Shown here: one piece after another, positions 45,201-51,757 of the stretch
How the letters are laid out: the number at the start of each line of letters is the position of its first letter
Position numbering within the stretch: the first letter of the stretch is position 1
NCBI RefSeq assembly: GCF_000955975.1
Contig: NZ_JYJF01000019.1
Location: 11,573 to 75,572, forward strand
Direction: 5' to 3'
Length of the DNA stretch: 64,000 bases
From: Saccharothrix sp. ST-888
GTDB lineage: Bacteria; Actinomycetota; Actinomycetes; Streptomycetales; Streptomycetaceae
Program-made: the position numbers and the translations under genes
Notes under the pieces: generated by a model
Databases searched by the model: none
What the model was told of the DNA's origin: nothing
What the model saw: the letters and a program-made list of their open reading frames with translations, nothing else

Positions 45201-45570
45201 CGCCCTGGTGGACGCCCGGGTGCCCGGCACCGACCTGCGCACCGACCGCAACCCGCTGATCCGCGGCCTGCTCGCGGACGGCACCATCCGCACCTTCGTC
45301 AACTCCTGGGAGGGGCATGCCTATGACACCGGCGGGCTGGCCTCCACCGATTCGCCGTTCCACCCGATCCGGGCGGACGGGGCGGTGGAACGCAGCATGC
45401 ACGTGATCGGGATCCTCAGCGAGCACACCCGCTGGTTCACCCAGGTGGGCAGCGGACGGCCGGGGTCGTGGGGCTCGTTCACCCGGGACGCCGACGCCAT
45501 CGCCGGCGCGCTGCTGGACGGGGCGATGCTGGAGCCGACTCCCCTGGCGGCCAAGGCCGGTACGCGATGA
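42244..45570 (+). CDS. fusion of glutamate-mutase-type large subunit and FAD/NAD(P)-binding protein
   Basis: 1108 residues in one uninterrupted frame. Residues 1 to about 430 resemble the GlmE/MutE barrel of methylaspartate mutase (VQVRHGSADPIAIFRTMTAA, GLYTSEGGPVSYCLPYGR, ESFGGCLLGQLCPPSLLVAV). A Pro/Glu/Gly linker (about 430-463) follows. Residues 464-1108 are a flavoprotein of the NAD_binding_9 type with VALIGVGPRGLSVLERL at about 464-480, HFLMNTPA and a second GILGMGLTFYDIL dinucleotide site. The ATG at 42244 overlaps the small-subunit stop; the frame upstream of it belongs to a shadow. Presumably rearranges an amino acid skeleton, then oxidises or reduces the product; the substrate is unknown. 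Confidence 0.85.
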   Translation: MTRSIPAPRRPGPPDLGAYVRAAAEAGELVVQPRMGMARPEEMAAGVTAVARLPERTVATVTLDSYTRVGDHAAATAAVRAGRPLNGFPLVAHGPRVGARVAGAAGPATPVQVRHGSADPIAIFRTMTAAGLYTSEGGPVSYCLPYGRTPLAESVAAWRDGTRLLAEESRAAGTGAHLESFGGCLLGQLCPPSLLVAVSVLECLFFVQNGITSVSLSYAQQTHAGQDAEALTALRRLADELLPPDVDRHLVLYTYMGVFPRTAPGARLLLARSAELAVRGGAERLIVKTETEAHRIPTVEENLTALRNAAEQARRTRLEPAGPPVDGGEVLAEARALVTAVLSLSDNVGTALLRAFRRGLLDVPYCLHPDNRGAARGVIAEDGRLRWADLGAMPLLSAGRRTTPVTSDRLSLMLRRVAEQHDAAARQAAPEGRHEPGAQPEPGARPEPAAGAGNGTGSEQRPAPLRVALIGVGPRGLSVLERLAARCLEQPLARPVEIHAIDPYQAGAGRIWRQSQSPHFLMNTPAREVTMFSGPGDDGPARPGAGPTLAEWWAAADPENADPDGYAPRVVYGRYLSHVFDRIVAALPVGLTVQRVPARVLSADRIPDEDGGTRAHRLRLDRGDVLTVDRVVLATGHPSNDLDGPQRDRAAFAAGSATVRYINGDSAGEMPLKDIPPGASVGILGMGLTFYDILVELTQGRGGRFAPDGPDGLRYLPSGREPRIFPASRSGVPLLARGVNQKPPLHRYRARLFTPERMGAVRARGGVDFHAAVLPWLMAEVNLVLLATRIRTAAGDAVIGEAAVGAAAAADFTERATAALADADTPLLEPLSRLAAEYGVDPTVLADFDTLARPFRGKRFCTAAEFRTALTDWLRADLADARLGNADGPLKAACDVLRDVRQTIRSVVDFGGLTPESQRRFLTEFNPLAALISTGPPAVRSEQFLALLDAGILEPVGPQAVFRSDGTAGRFTVESLQVDSSRVGLDALVDARVPGTDLRTDRNPLIRGLLADGTIRTFVNSWEGHAYDTGGLASTDSPFHPIRADGAVERSMHVIGILSEHTRWFTQVGSGRPGSWGSFTRDADAIAGALLDGAMLEPTPLAAKAGTR

Positions 45571-47255
45571 GCAGCGGCTACTGGCGCCACCGCAGGACGG
45601 CCGCGCACCGGGAGTTCCGGGCCGCCCGCGATCTGCTGCTGCGGCTGCGCGGCGACCGGGAGTCGGCGTACGCGGAGTTCCGGTGGCCGCGCGCCGAGGA
45701 GTTCAACTGGGCCCTGGAGTGGTTCGACGTGGTCGCCGCCGGGAACGACGGCACCGCGCTCGAAGTGCTCGGCACGCCCGGCCCGGACGGCCGGGTCGCC
45801 ACCCGCGAACGGGTCTCCTTCGCCGAACTCTCCTCCCGCTCCGACACCCTGGCCACCGAACTGACCGAACTGGGCGTCCGCCGGGGCGAGCGGGTCCTGC
45901 TGCTGCTCGGCACCCGGGCCGAACTCTGGGAGGCCCTGCTCGGCTGTCTGAAGATCGGCGCGGTGGTGGTGCCGACGTACCAGGACGTGACCCGCGAGGA
46001 GGCCGCCGACCGGATCGGCCGGGGCCGGATCTCCCACGTCCTGTGCACGGGCGAACTCGCTGCGCTGGTCGACGACCTGCCCGTGCCGGGCCGCCGGATC
46101 ACGCTCGGCGCCGAGCGGCCCGGCTGGCTCCGCTACCCCGACACCCGGGTGCGGCGCCCCTACCTGCCCGCCGGGCCGACCCGCTCGGCCGACCCGGCGT
46201 TCTGCTACTTCACCTCGGGCACCACCTCGCTGCCCAAACTGGTCGAGCACACCCACGCCAGCTACCCCGTCGGCCACCTCTCCAGCCTCTACTGGAACGG
46301 CCTGCGGCCCGGCGACCGGCACCTCAACCTGTCCGCGCCCGGCTGGGCCAAGCACTCCTGGAGCAGTTTCTTCGTCCCCTGGACGGCCGAGGCCACCGTG
46401 CTCGCACCGCCCGACGGCGGGCTGCCCGCCCACCTGCTGCCCCGGGTACTCACCGAACACCGGGCGGACAGCTTCTGCGCACCGCCCAGCGCCTGGCGCG
46501 CCCTGCTGCCCCATCTGGCCACCGGACAGCCCGAGTTGCGCGAGGCGACGGCCGCCGGGGAACCGCTCACGGCCGAGGTGATCGAGCAGGTGGCCGCCGC
46601 CTGGGGCGTCCGGGTCCGGGACGGCTACGGGCAGACCGAGGCCACCGCGCTGATCGGCCGCACCCCCGACGCGCCCGAGCCGCTCTCACCGCTCGGGCAC
46701 CCGCTGCCCGGCTACCGGATCGTGCTGCGCGACCCGGTGACCGGCGCACCCGGGGAGGCGGGCGAGGTCTGCATCGACCTCACCGACCGGCCGGCCGGCC
46801 TGATGACCGGCTACGCCGACGCCCCGGAGCGGACGGCGGCCGCCTTCGCCGACGGCCTCTACCGCACCGGTGACAGCGGCGAGCGCTGCGCCGACGGTTC
46901 GATCCGGCTGCTCGGCCGGACGGACGATGTCTTCAAGTCCTTCGGACACCGGATCTCGCCGGTGGAGATCGAAGCGGTACTGCGCGGACACCCGGCGGTG
47001 GCCGACGCGGCCGTGGTGCCCAGGGCCGACCCGCTCGGGGGGTTGGTGCCGCACGCGGTGGTGGTGCTGCGTTCGGGGCTGCCGACGGGGGCGGGAGCCG
47101 CCGCGCTGCGGCGGGCGCTGCTGGAGCGGGCGGCCGCGCAGCTGGCGCCGGTCTTCGTCCCCCGGGGACTGGACTTCACGGCCGGCCTCCCGAGAACCCG
47201 CTCAGGCAAAGTCCGCCGCACCGAACTGGCCGCAACCCTCCGGGACCAGGAGTGA
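45567..47255 (+). CDS. AMP-forming acyl/aryl-CoA-type ligase
   Basis: 562 residues of the ANL superfamily: P-loop YFTSGTTSLPK (about 213-223), GYGQTEA, YRTGDSGE, and the C-terminal lysine in RTRSGKVRRTEL (about 547). The closest style is medium-chain or benzoate-CoA ligases, but it may adenylate an amino acid made by the mutase. No carrier-protein domain is attached. The ATG at 45567 overlaps the fusion gene by 4 bp; it is the last gene of the run. Confidence 0.87.
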   Translation: MSSGYWRHRRTAAHREFRAARDLLLRLRGDRESAYAEFRWPRAEEFNWALEWFDVVAAGNDGTALEVLGTPGPDGRVATRERVSFAELSSRSDTLATELTELGVRRGERVLLLLGTRAELWEALLGCLKIGAVVVPTYQDVTREEAADRIGRGRISHVLCTGELAALVDDLPVPGRRITLGAERPGWLRYPDTRVRRPYLPAGPTRSADPAFCYFTSGTTSLPKLVEHTHASYPVGHLSSLYWNGLRPGDRHLNLSAPGWAKHSWSSFFVPWTAEATVLAPPDGGLPAHLLPRVLTEHRADSFCAPPSAWRALLPHLATGQPELREATAAGEPLTAEVIEQVAAAWGVRVRDGYGQTEATALIGRTPDAPEPLSPLGHPLPGYRIVLRDPVTGAPGEAGEVCIDLTDRPAGLMTGYADAPERTAAAFADGLYRTGDSGERCADGSIRLLGRTDDVFKSFGHRISPVEIEAVLRGHPAVADAAVVPRADPLGGLVPHAVVVLRSGLPTGAGAAALRRALLERAAAQLAPVFVPRGLDFTAGLPRTRSGKVRRTELAATLRDQE

Positions 47256-47345
47256 GCCCTCCGGCAACGCCGGTGAATCTTCAGGGACAAGGGCGCCCCC
47301 AGGCGGCGCCGGTGAGCCTTCAGGAGCAAGGGTGTACCCCCCAGC

Positions 47346-47411
47346 GGCGCGGGGAACTGCGCGACCAGGCATCTACGGAGGTGCAGAGTTACTCGCGCAG
47401 TTCCCCGCGCC
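47346..47411. repeat. dispersed inverted repeat, bidirectional terminator
   Basis: GGCGCGGGGAACTGCGCGA (47346-47364) and its exact complement (47393-47411), 28-nt loop, between convergent genes (ligase and TetR). Same family as at 9790. Confidence 0.85.
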
Positions 47412-47460
47412 CCCAAGGTGGTGCATGGCCGGTCAAGTGCCGAAGCGTCCCCCGCAGGGG

Positions 47461-48033
47461 TCAGGTGTTGGCTCTGGGGGCTGTGCCGAGCAGGGCCGCT
47501 GCGACCGTGCGGGCGCGGGTGGCGGCCTCCGGGGTGGCCTCGCGCAGGGCGGTGATGATCGCGCCGTCGCCGAGCAGGGCGAGTTGGCGGGCCAGCGCGA
47601 GGTGGTCCCGGTAGCCCCCGGCGGCGAGGAGGCGGTCGAGGAACTCGATCACCTTCTCCTTGTGCTCGTGGGCGACCCGGTGCGCCGCACTGTCGTGGTC
47701 GGCCTCCTCGACCATCGTGTTGATGAAGGCGCAGCCCCGGAAGTCCGCGGCGGCGAACCGCTCGGCCAGGCCGTCGAAGAGGGCGAGCGGGAGGTCCGCC
47801 AGGCCGAGCGGGCTGGCTTCCACCGTCTCGGCCAGCCAGGCCCGCCAGTTGGCGTCGCGGCGCCGCAGCACCTCCACCACCAGCTCGTCCTTGCTGGGGA
47901 AGTGGCGGTAGAAGGAGGCCCGGCCCACGCCGGAGTCCGAGAGGATCCGCTCGATCCCGACCGCGCGGACGCCCTCCTCGTAGAACAGTCGCTCGGCGGC
48001 GACGAGGAGTCGTTCCCTGGCTTGGCTCGGCAT
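47461..48033 (-). CDS. TetR-family regulator
   Basis: 190 residues. HTH in VGIERILSDSGVGRASFYRH (about residues 26-45), followed by a helical ligand domain containing FRGCAFINTMVEEADHDSAA. The class usually controls a neighbouring oxidoreductase or AhpD-like gene. The start ATG 48033. It is divergent from the AhpD-like gene, whose promoter holds a near-ideal operator (48143-48183), so this is its probable repressor; a partial site (CGGTACC) also lies just upstream of its own start. Confidence 0.87.
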   Translation of the reverse strand: MPSQARERLLVAAERLFYEEGVRAVGIERILSDSGVGRASFYRHFPSKDELVVEVLRRRDANWRAWLAETVEASPLGLADLPLALFDGLAERFAAADFRGCAFINTMVEEADHDSAAHRVAHEHKEKVIEFLDRLLAAGGYRDHLALARQLALLGDGAIITALREATPEAATRARTVAAALLGTAPRANT

Positions 48034-48131
48034 TCGAAAACGGTACCACTCGGTTCTGAATTGCGGCATGGCCCGCTACCAGACGCCACGTCAGTCTCCG
48101 CTGCACAACCTGACATTGACGAGGGCCCGCG

Positions 48132-48183
48132 TTGACCGAGACGGAACCGATCGGTACCGTCTTTTTCGGTACCGATCGGTTCC
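48132..48183 (+). promoter_or_regulatory. promoter with TetR operator before the AhpD-like gene
   Basis: TTGACC (48132-48137), a 17-nt spacer, and TACCGT (48155-48160). Over this lie perfect 17-bp inverted arms 48143-48159 and 48167-48183, spacer TCTTTTT; each contains ACCGATCGGT and CGGTACCG. Repressor binding would cover the -10 and the start site. Confidence 0.85.
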
Positions 48184-48211
48184 ATATGACGCTGATCCGA
48201 GGAGACTCGCC

Positions 48212-48757
48212 ATGTCCCGTCTGCCCCAACTGACCGTCGAGACCGCCACCGAGGAGCAGCGCGAGCTTCTGGAGGGGACCCTCAAGCAGCTCGGCAAGCT
48301 GCCGAACCTGTACGCGGCGATGGCCAACGGCCCGGCCGCCCTGCGCGGTTACCTGGCCATGCGGGACGCGCTGGTCGGCGGCAGCTTCAGCACCAAGCAG
48401 CGCGAGCAGCTCGCCCTGTTCATCGCCCAGAAGAACAGCTGCACCTACTGCGTCTCGGCGCACACCCTGCGCGGCGGCAAGGTCGGCCTGAGCGAGGAGC
48501 AGCTGCTCGCCACCCGCAAGGGCCAGGACACCGACCCGCACATGGACCAGGTGCTCAAGCTCACCGACGCGGTGATCACCGAGCGCGGCCGGGTCAGCGA
48601 CTCCGCTCTCGCCGAGGCCCGCGCGGCCGGTGTGACGGACGCCGAGATCGCCGAGATCGTGGGGCACGTCGCGCTCAACGTGCTGTCCAACTTCTTCAAC
48701 CACGTGGCCGAGCCGGAGCTCGACTTCCCGCTGGTCGACGCACACTTGGCCGAGTAG
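48212..48757 (+). CDS. AhpD-like carboxymuconolactone decarboxylase-family protein
   Basis: 181 residues, all-helical. The redox motif is NSCTYCVSAHT with paired cysteines and the distal His. It is probably an alkylhydroperoxidase-like enzyme. I chose ATG 48212 (MSRLPQLTVETATEEQREL) with GAGGAG upstream; the longer frame would run through the promoter. Controlled by the divergent TetR gene as described; a strong terminator follows. Confidence 0.87.
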   Translation: MSRLPQLTVETATEEQRELLEGTLKQLGKLPNLYAAMANGPAALRGYLAMRDALVGGSFSTKQREQLALFIAQKNSCTYCVSAHTLRGGKVGLSEEQLLATRKGQDTDPHMDQVLKLTDAVITERGRVSDSALAEARAAGVTDAEIAEIVGHVALNVLSNFFNHVAEPELDFPLVDAHLAE

Positions 48758-48773
48758 AGTCCAGCGCGACGAG

Positions 48774-48811
48774 CAGGGGCGCCCGGTACGGAGACGAGCC
48801 GGGCGCCCCTG
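48774..48811 (+). terminator. terminator after AhpD-like gene
   Basis: A 13-bp perfect stem (CAGGGGCGCCCGG and complement) with a 12-nt loop, 17 bp after the stop. Confidence 0.8.
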
Positions 48812-48863
48812 GCGTCTGTTTACGAGGGCCCCGCCACCAGCGTGGCGGCACGGGGGAGCAGCA

Positions 48864-50093
48864 GTGGATATCGACGTCAGAACCCTCCGCACCTTCTGCG
48901 AGGTCATCCGCACCGGGTCGTTCACCCGGGCCGCCCAGCGGCTCGGCTACTCCCAGTCGAGCGTGACCGCCCAGATGCGCGCACTGGAGCGCGAGGTCGG
49001 CGAACAGCTCTTCCAGCGGCTCCCCAGCGGCGTCCAGCTCACTCCCGCCGGGCTGACCCTGCGCAGCTACGCCGACCAGCTGCTCGCCCTGGTGGGCGAA
49101 CTGGAGGAGGCGCTGCGCGGCCCGGCCACCACCGTGCCGCGGCTCACCGTCGGTGTCGTCCCGACCCTGGCGTACGGCGAACAGCTCGCCAGGATCGCCC
49201 ACTTCGGGCGCCTCCAGCTGCCCGGTGCCCAGCTGGCCCTGCGGGTCCTGGGGACCACCGAGCTCCAGGCCGCCCTGCGGAACCGCGAGCTCGACTGTGC
49301 GGTCGTGCTCACCGGCCCCGCGGCCGGCAAGGAGCCGGCCAGGACCTCCGCCGCCGCCCTCGCTGCTACCGCGACCGCCCCGGCCAGACCGTTCGGCGGC
49401 CCGCTCGCCCAGGCCGCCGCCCATCCGTTGGCCGCCCCGGCTTCCGCCCAAGCTTCCGCGCCGACTTCCGCCCCGGCGGCCGACTCGGTCGCCGGTCCGG
49501 TTCCGCAGGCGGTCACCGGCCCGGTCGCCGCAAGAGGGCACGAGCCCCCGGCCGAGTCGAGACGGACCGATGCGGGCCACCGCACCGCCGTACTCGCCGA
49601 ACGGGCGGCCCGGGTCGGCCACACCGACCGCCGTGCCGCCGAGGATCTGGTCGAAACCCCGCTCCGGGCGCTGGACTTCGCGCCCGTTGCCGGCCTGCCG
49701 GGACACCGCAGGCCCGCCGTCCGCCCCGGCTCCGCCGCCGTCCACCAGGTCCTGCTCACCGACCCCGACTGCCCCTCCCAGCGCTGGCTGCCGGAGTTCC
49801 TCCGGCTGCGCTCGGGCGAGTCCCCGGACAGTCTCGAACTCGGCTCGGTGGAAGGCGTGCTGGCCTCCGCGCAGTCCGGTCTCGGCTGCGCGATGCTCCC
49901 GTGCGGGCTGACCACCGCCCGCCACGGCCGCACTCTGCTCCCGCTCCCCGGTGTGCCGCGGATGCGCTGGCAGATATCCCTGCTCTCGGCCCGTACGCCC
50001 GGCCTGCCGGAGCCGCACCTCCAGGGCCTGGCCGAGACCGTCCGCCAGGCTCTGGACACCGAGGCGATCCGCCTGCCCGGCGGTCCCGCCTGA
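48864..50093 (+). CDS. LysR-family regulator with a long insertion
   Basis: 409 residues, about 100 more than usual. The winged HTH is standard (LRTFCEVIRTGSFTRAAQRL, then GYSQSSVTAQMRALEREVGE). The effector domain begins normally (LTVGVVPTLAYGEQLA) but is interrupted at about residues 155-275 by a low-complexity Ala/Pro/Ser/Arg stretch before resuming with VHQVLLTDPDCPSQRWLPEF and ending with GLGCAMLPCGL. The start is GTG 48864 with GGGGGAG upstream. Target genes are unknown; no divergent partner. Confidence 0.8.
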   Translation: MDIDVRTLRTFCEVIRTGSFTRAAQRLGYSQSSVTAQMRALEREVGEQLFQRLPSGVQLTPAGLTLRSYADQLLALVGELEEALRGPATTVPRLTVGVVPTLAYGEQLARIAHFGRLQLPGAQLALRVLGTTELQAALRNRELDCAVVLTGPAAGKEPARTSAAALAATATAPARPFGGPLAQAAAHPLAAPASAQASAPTSAPAADSVAGPVPQAVTGPVAARGHEPPAESRRTDAGHRTAVLAERAARVGHTDRRAAEDLVETPLRALDFAPVAGLPGHRRPAVRPGSAAVHQVLLTDPDCPSQRWLPEFLRLRSGESPDSLELGSVEGVLASAQSGLGCAMLPCGLTTARHGRTLLPLPGVPRMRWQISLLSARTPGLPEPHLQGLAETVRQALDTEAIRLPGGPA

Positions 50094-50126
50094 CGCCCGA
50101 CCGCCCGGCACCACCCGAATCCCCGG

Positions 50127-50381
50127 CTACACGCCGAGAGTGTCGTGGACCAATACCTGGCGGGTGAGCTGGACCCGGCTGGAGACATCCAACTTCGCGA
50201 ATGCTTGCCGGAGATGGGCGTCCACGGTGTGGGGTGAGAGAAAGAGTTCCTCGGCCACCGCGCGGTTGGTCATGCCCAGGGCCACCAGGCGGGCAACGCG
50301 CAGTTCGGCCGGGGTGAGGGCGTGCCATCCGGCGCTGATCCGGCCGGGACGGGCCCGCCGTCCCATCTCGATCGTACGCAC
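50127..50381 (-). CDS. LuxR-type HTH protein without sensing domain
   Basis: 84 residues from GTG 50381, consisting almost only of the LuxR/GerE HTH (HALTPAELRVARLVALGMTN, then RAVAEELFLSPHTVDAHLRQ). There is no receiver or ligand domain in frame upstream. It is either a stand-alone small regulator or the surviving C-terminal piece of a larger regulator. Convergent with the LysR gene. Confidence 0.7.
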   Translation of the reverse strand: MRTIEMGRRARPGRISAGWHALTPAELRVARLVALGMTNRAVAEELFLSPHTVDAHLRQAFAKLDVSSRVQLTRQVLVHDTLGV

Positions 50382-50590
50382 AGCACCCCGCCTTTCTGAT
50401 CTGTCGTCACTTCGGCCCCGGGCCGGCGGATCCGTGCTCCGCTGGATTCGATGCTGCCGCAGCGCGGAAAGCACCGGCAAGGCGGCCGGGGCGACAGCGA
50501 CGGGTGGCGGGCAGAACGTCGGTTGCGGGTGAAAACGTCAGGTCGTGTGTCAGGTCGGTGCAGCTGACCCGACCAGCCCGGAACGCACCG
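50382..50590. other. intergenic stretch
   Basis: Upstream region of the small LuxR-type gene; nothing else is seen apart from the terminator beginning at 50591. Confidence 0.4.
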
Positions 50591-50623
50591 GGCGGAGCGA
50601 CCGCGTGCTGCGGTCGCTCCGCC
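50591..50623 (-). terminator. terminator behind the F420-type oxidoreductase/SDR remnant
   Basis: A perfect 14-bp stem (GGCGGAGCGACCGC and complement) with loop GTGCT, 18 bp after the SDR-remnant stop on the minus strand. Confidence 0.85.
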
Positions 50624-50640
50624 CTCCGGTACGGCGGGGG

Positions 50641-50757
50641 TCAGGCGGTGGCGCCGCCGTCGATGACGTGGTCGTGGCCGACGACGAACCTGGAGTCCTC
50701 CGAGGCCGGCCACAGGACGGCCGCGGCGATCTCCGTCGGCTGGGCGACCCGGCCCTG
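50641..50757 (-). pseudogene. C-terminal remnant of a short-chain dehydrogenase
   Basis: Minus-strand reading gives EQGRVAQPTEIAAAVLWPAS, then EDSRFVVGHDHVIDGGATA and a stop, the unmistakable C-terminal end of a classical SDR (GR..EIA.AV.WLAS.....TGH...VDGG). The remaining about 210 residues, including the Rossmann and YxxxK motifs, are missing; the fragment begins right at the stop of the F420-type gene. A deletion has evidently joined the two. Confidence 0.8.
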
Positions 50758-50758
50758 C

Positions 50759-51706
50759 TCAGCGGGCCTGCTCGCCCTGGTCTTCGCCGACCTGCGGGCG
50801 GACCTGAGCGGCGATCAGCTCCAGGTGGTCCAGGTCGTCGAGGTCGAGGATCTGGAAGTAGATCCGCTGGGTCCCGGCCTCCCGGTAGCGGCCGATCTTC
50901 TCCACCACCTCCGCCGGAGTACCGGCCAGGCCGTTGGCCTTCAGCTCGTCCACCTCGCGCCCGATCGCCGCCGCCCGGCTCGCCACCTCGGCGTCGTCCC
51001 GGCCCACGCAGGCCACCAGCGCGTTGGAGTACACCAGGTCGTCGGCCGGACGTCCGTGCTCCTCGGCCGCGGCCCGTACCAGGGCGAACTGCTCCGCGGT
51101 CCGCTGTACCGAGACGAACGGCAGGTTGAACTCGGTCGCGTAGCGGGCCGCCAGGGCGGGCGTCCGCTTGGCACCCAGACCGCCGATCAGCACCGGGATC
51201 CGGTCCTGCACGGGCTTGGGCAGCGCGGGGGAGTCCTTCAACTGGTAGTAGCTGCCGTCGAAGTCGAAGGTCTTGCCCGGCGCGGTGGACCACAGTCCGG
51301 TGACCACGGCCAGCTGCTCCTCCAGCCGGTCGAAGCGCCGACCCGGGAACGGGATCCCGTATGCGGTGTGCTCCTGCTCGAACCAGCCTGCGCCCAGGCC
51401 GAGTTCCACCCGGCCGCCACTCATCGCGTCCACCTGGGCGACCTGGATCGCCAGCACGCCGGGCAGCCTGAAGGTCGCGGCCGTCATCAGCGTGCCCAGC
51501 CGGATCCGCTCGGTCTCCCGCGCCAGGCCGGCCAGGGTGATCCAGGCGTCGGTCGGGCCCGGCAGGCCGTCGCCGTCGCCCATCCTCAGATAGTGGTCCG
51601 ACCTGAAGAAGGCGTCGTAGCCGAGCTGTTCGGCCGTGCGGGCCACCCGCAGCAGGGTCTCGTACGAAGCACCCTGCTGCGGCTCGGTGAAGATACGAAA
51701 GTCCAT
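50759..51706 (-). CDS. LLM-class F420-dependent oxidoreductase
   Basis: 315 residues, luciferase-like TIM barrel: MDFRIFTEPQQGASYETLLR start, YDAFFRSDHYLRMG, GGRVELGLGAGWFEQEH and KPVQDRIPVLIGGLG. In actinobacteria this class uses F420 (or FMN) for hydride transfer; the substrate is unknown. ATG 51706 is chosen; ATGs at 51715 and 51718 are in frame. The gene ends against a truncated SDR, so it may once have been part of a two-enzyme redox operon. Confidence 0.87.
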   Translation of the reverse strand: MDFRIFTEPQQGASYETLLRVARTAEQLGYDAFFRSDHYLRMGDGDGLPGPTDAWITLAGLARETERIRLGTLMTAATFRLPGVLAIQVAQVDAMSGGRVELGLGAGWFEQEHTAYGIPFPGRRFDRLEEQLAVVTGLWSTAPGKTFDFDGSYYQLKDSPALPKPVQDRIPVLIGGLGAKRTPALAARYATEFNLPFVSVQRTAEQFALVRAAAEEHGRPADDLVYSNALVACVGRDDAEVASRAAAIGREVDELKANGLAGTPAEVVEKIGRYREAGTQRIYFQILDLDDLDHLELIAAQVRPQVGEDQGEQAR

Positions 51707-51757
51707 GCGCCCCATCATGCCCCGGCCGGGGCGGAAACATCCGTGATCCGCGCCGGG

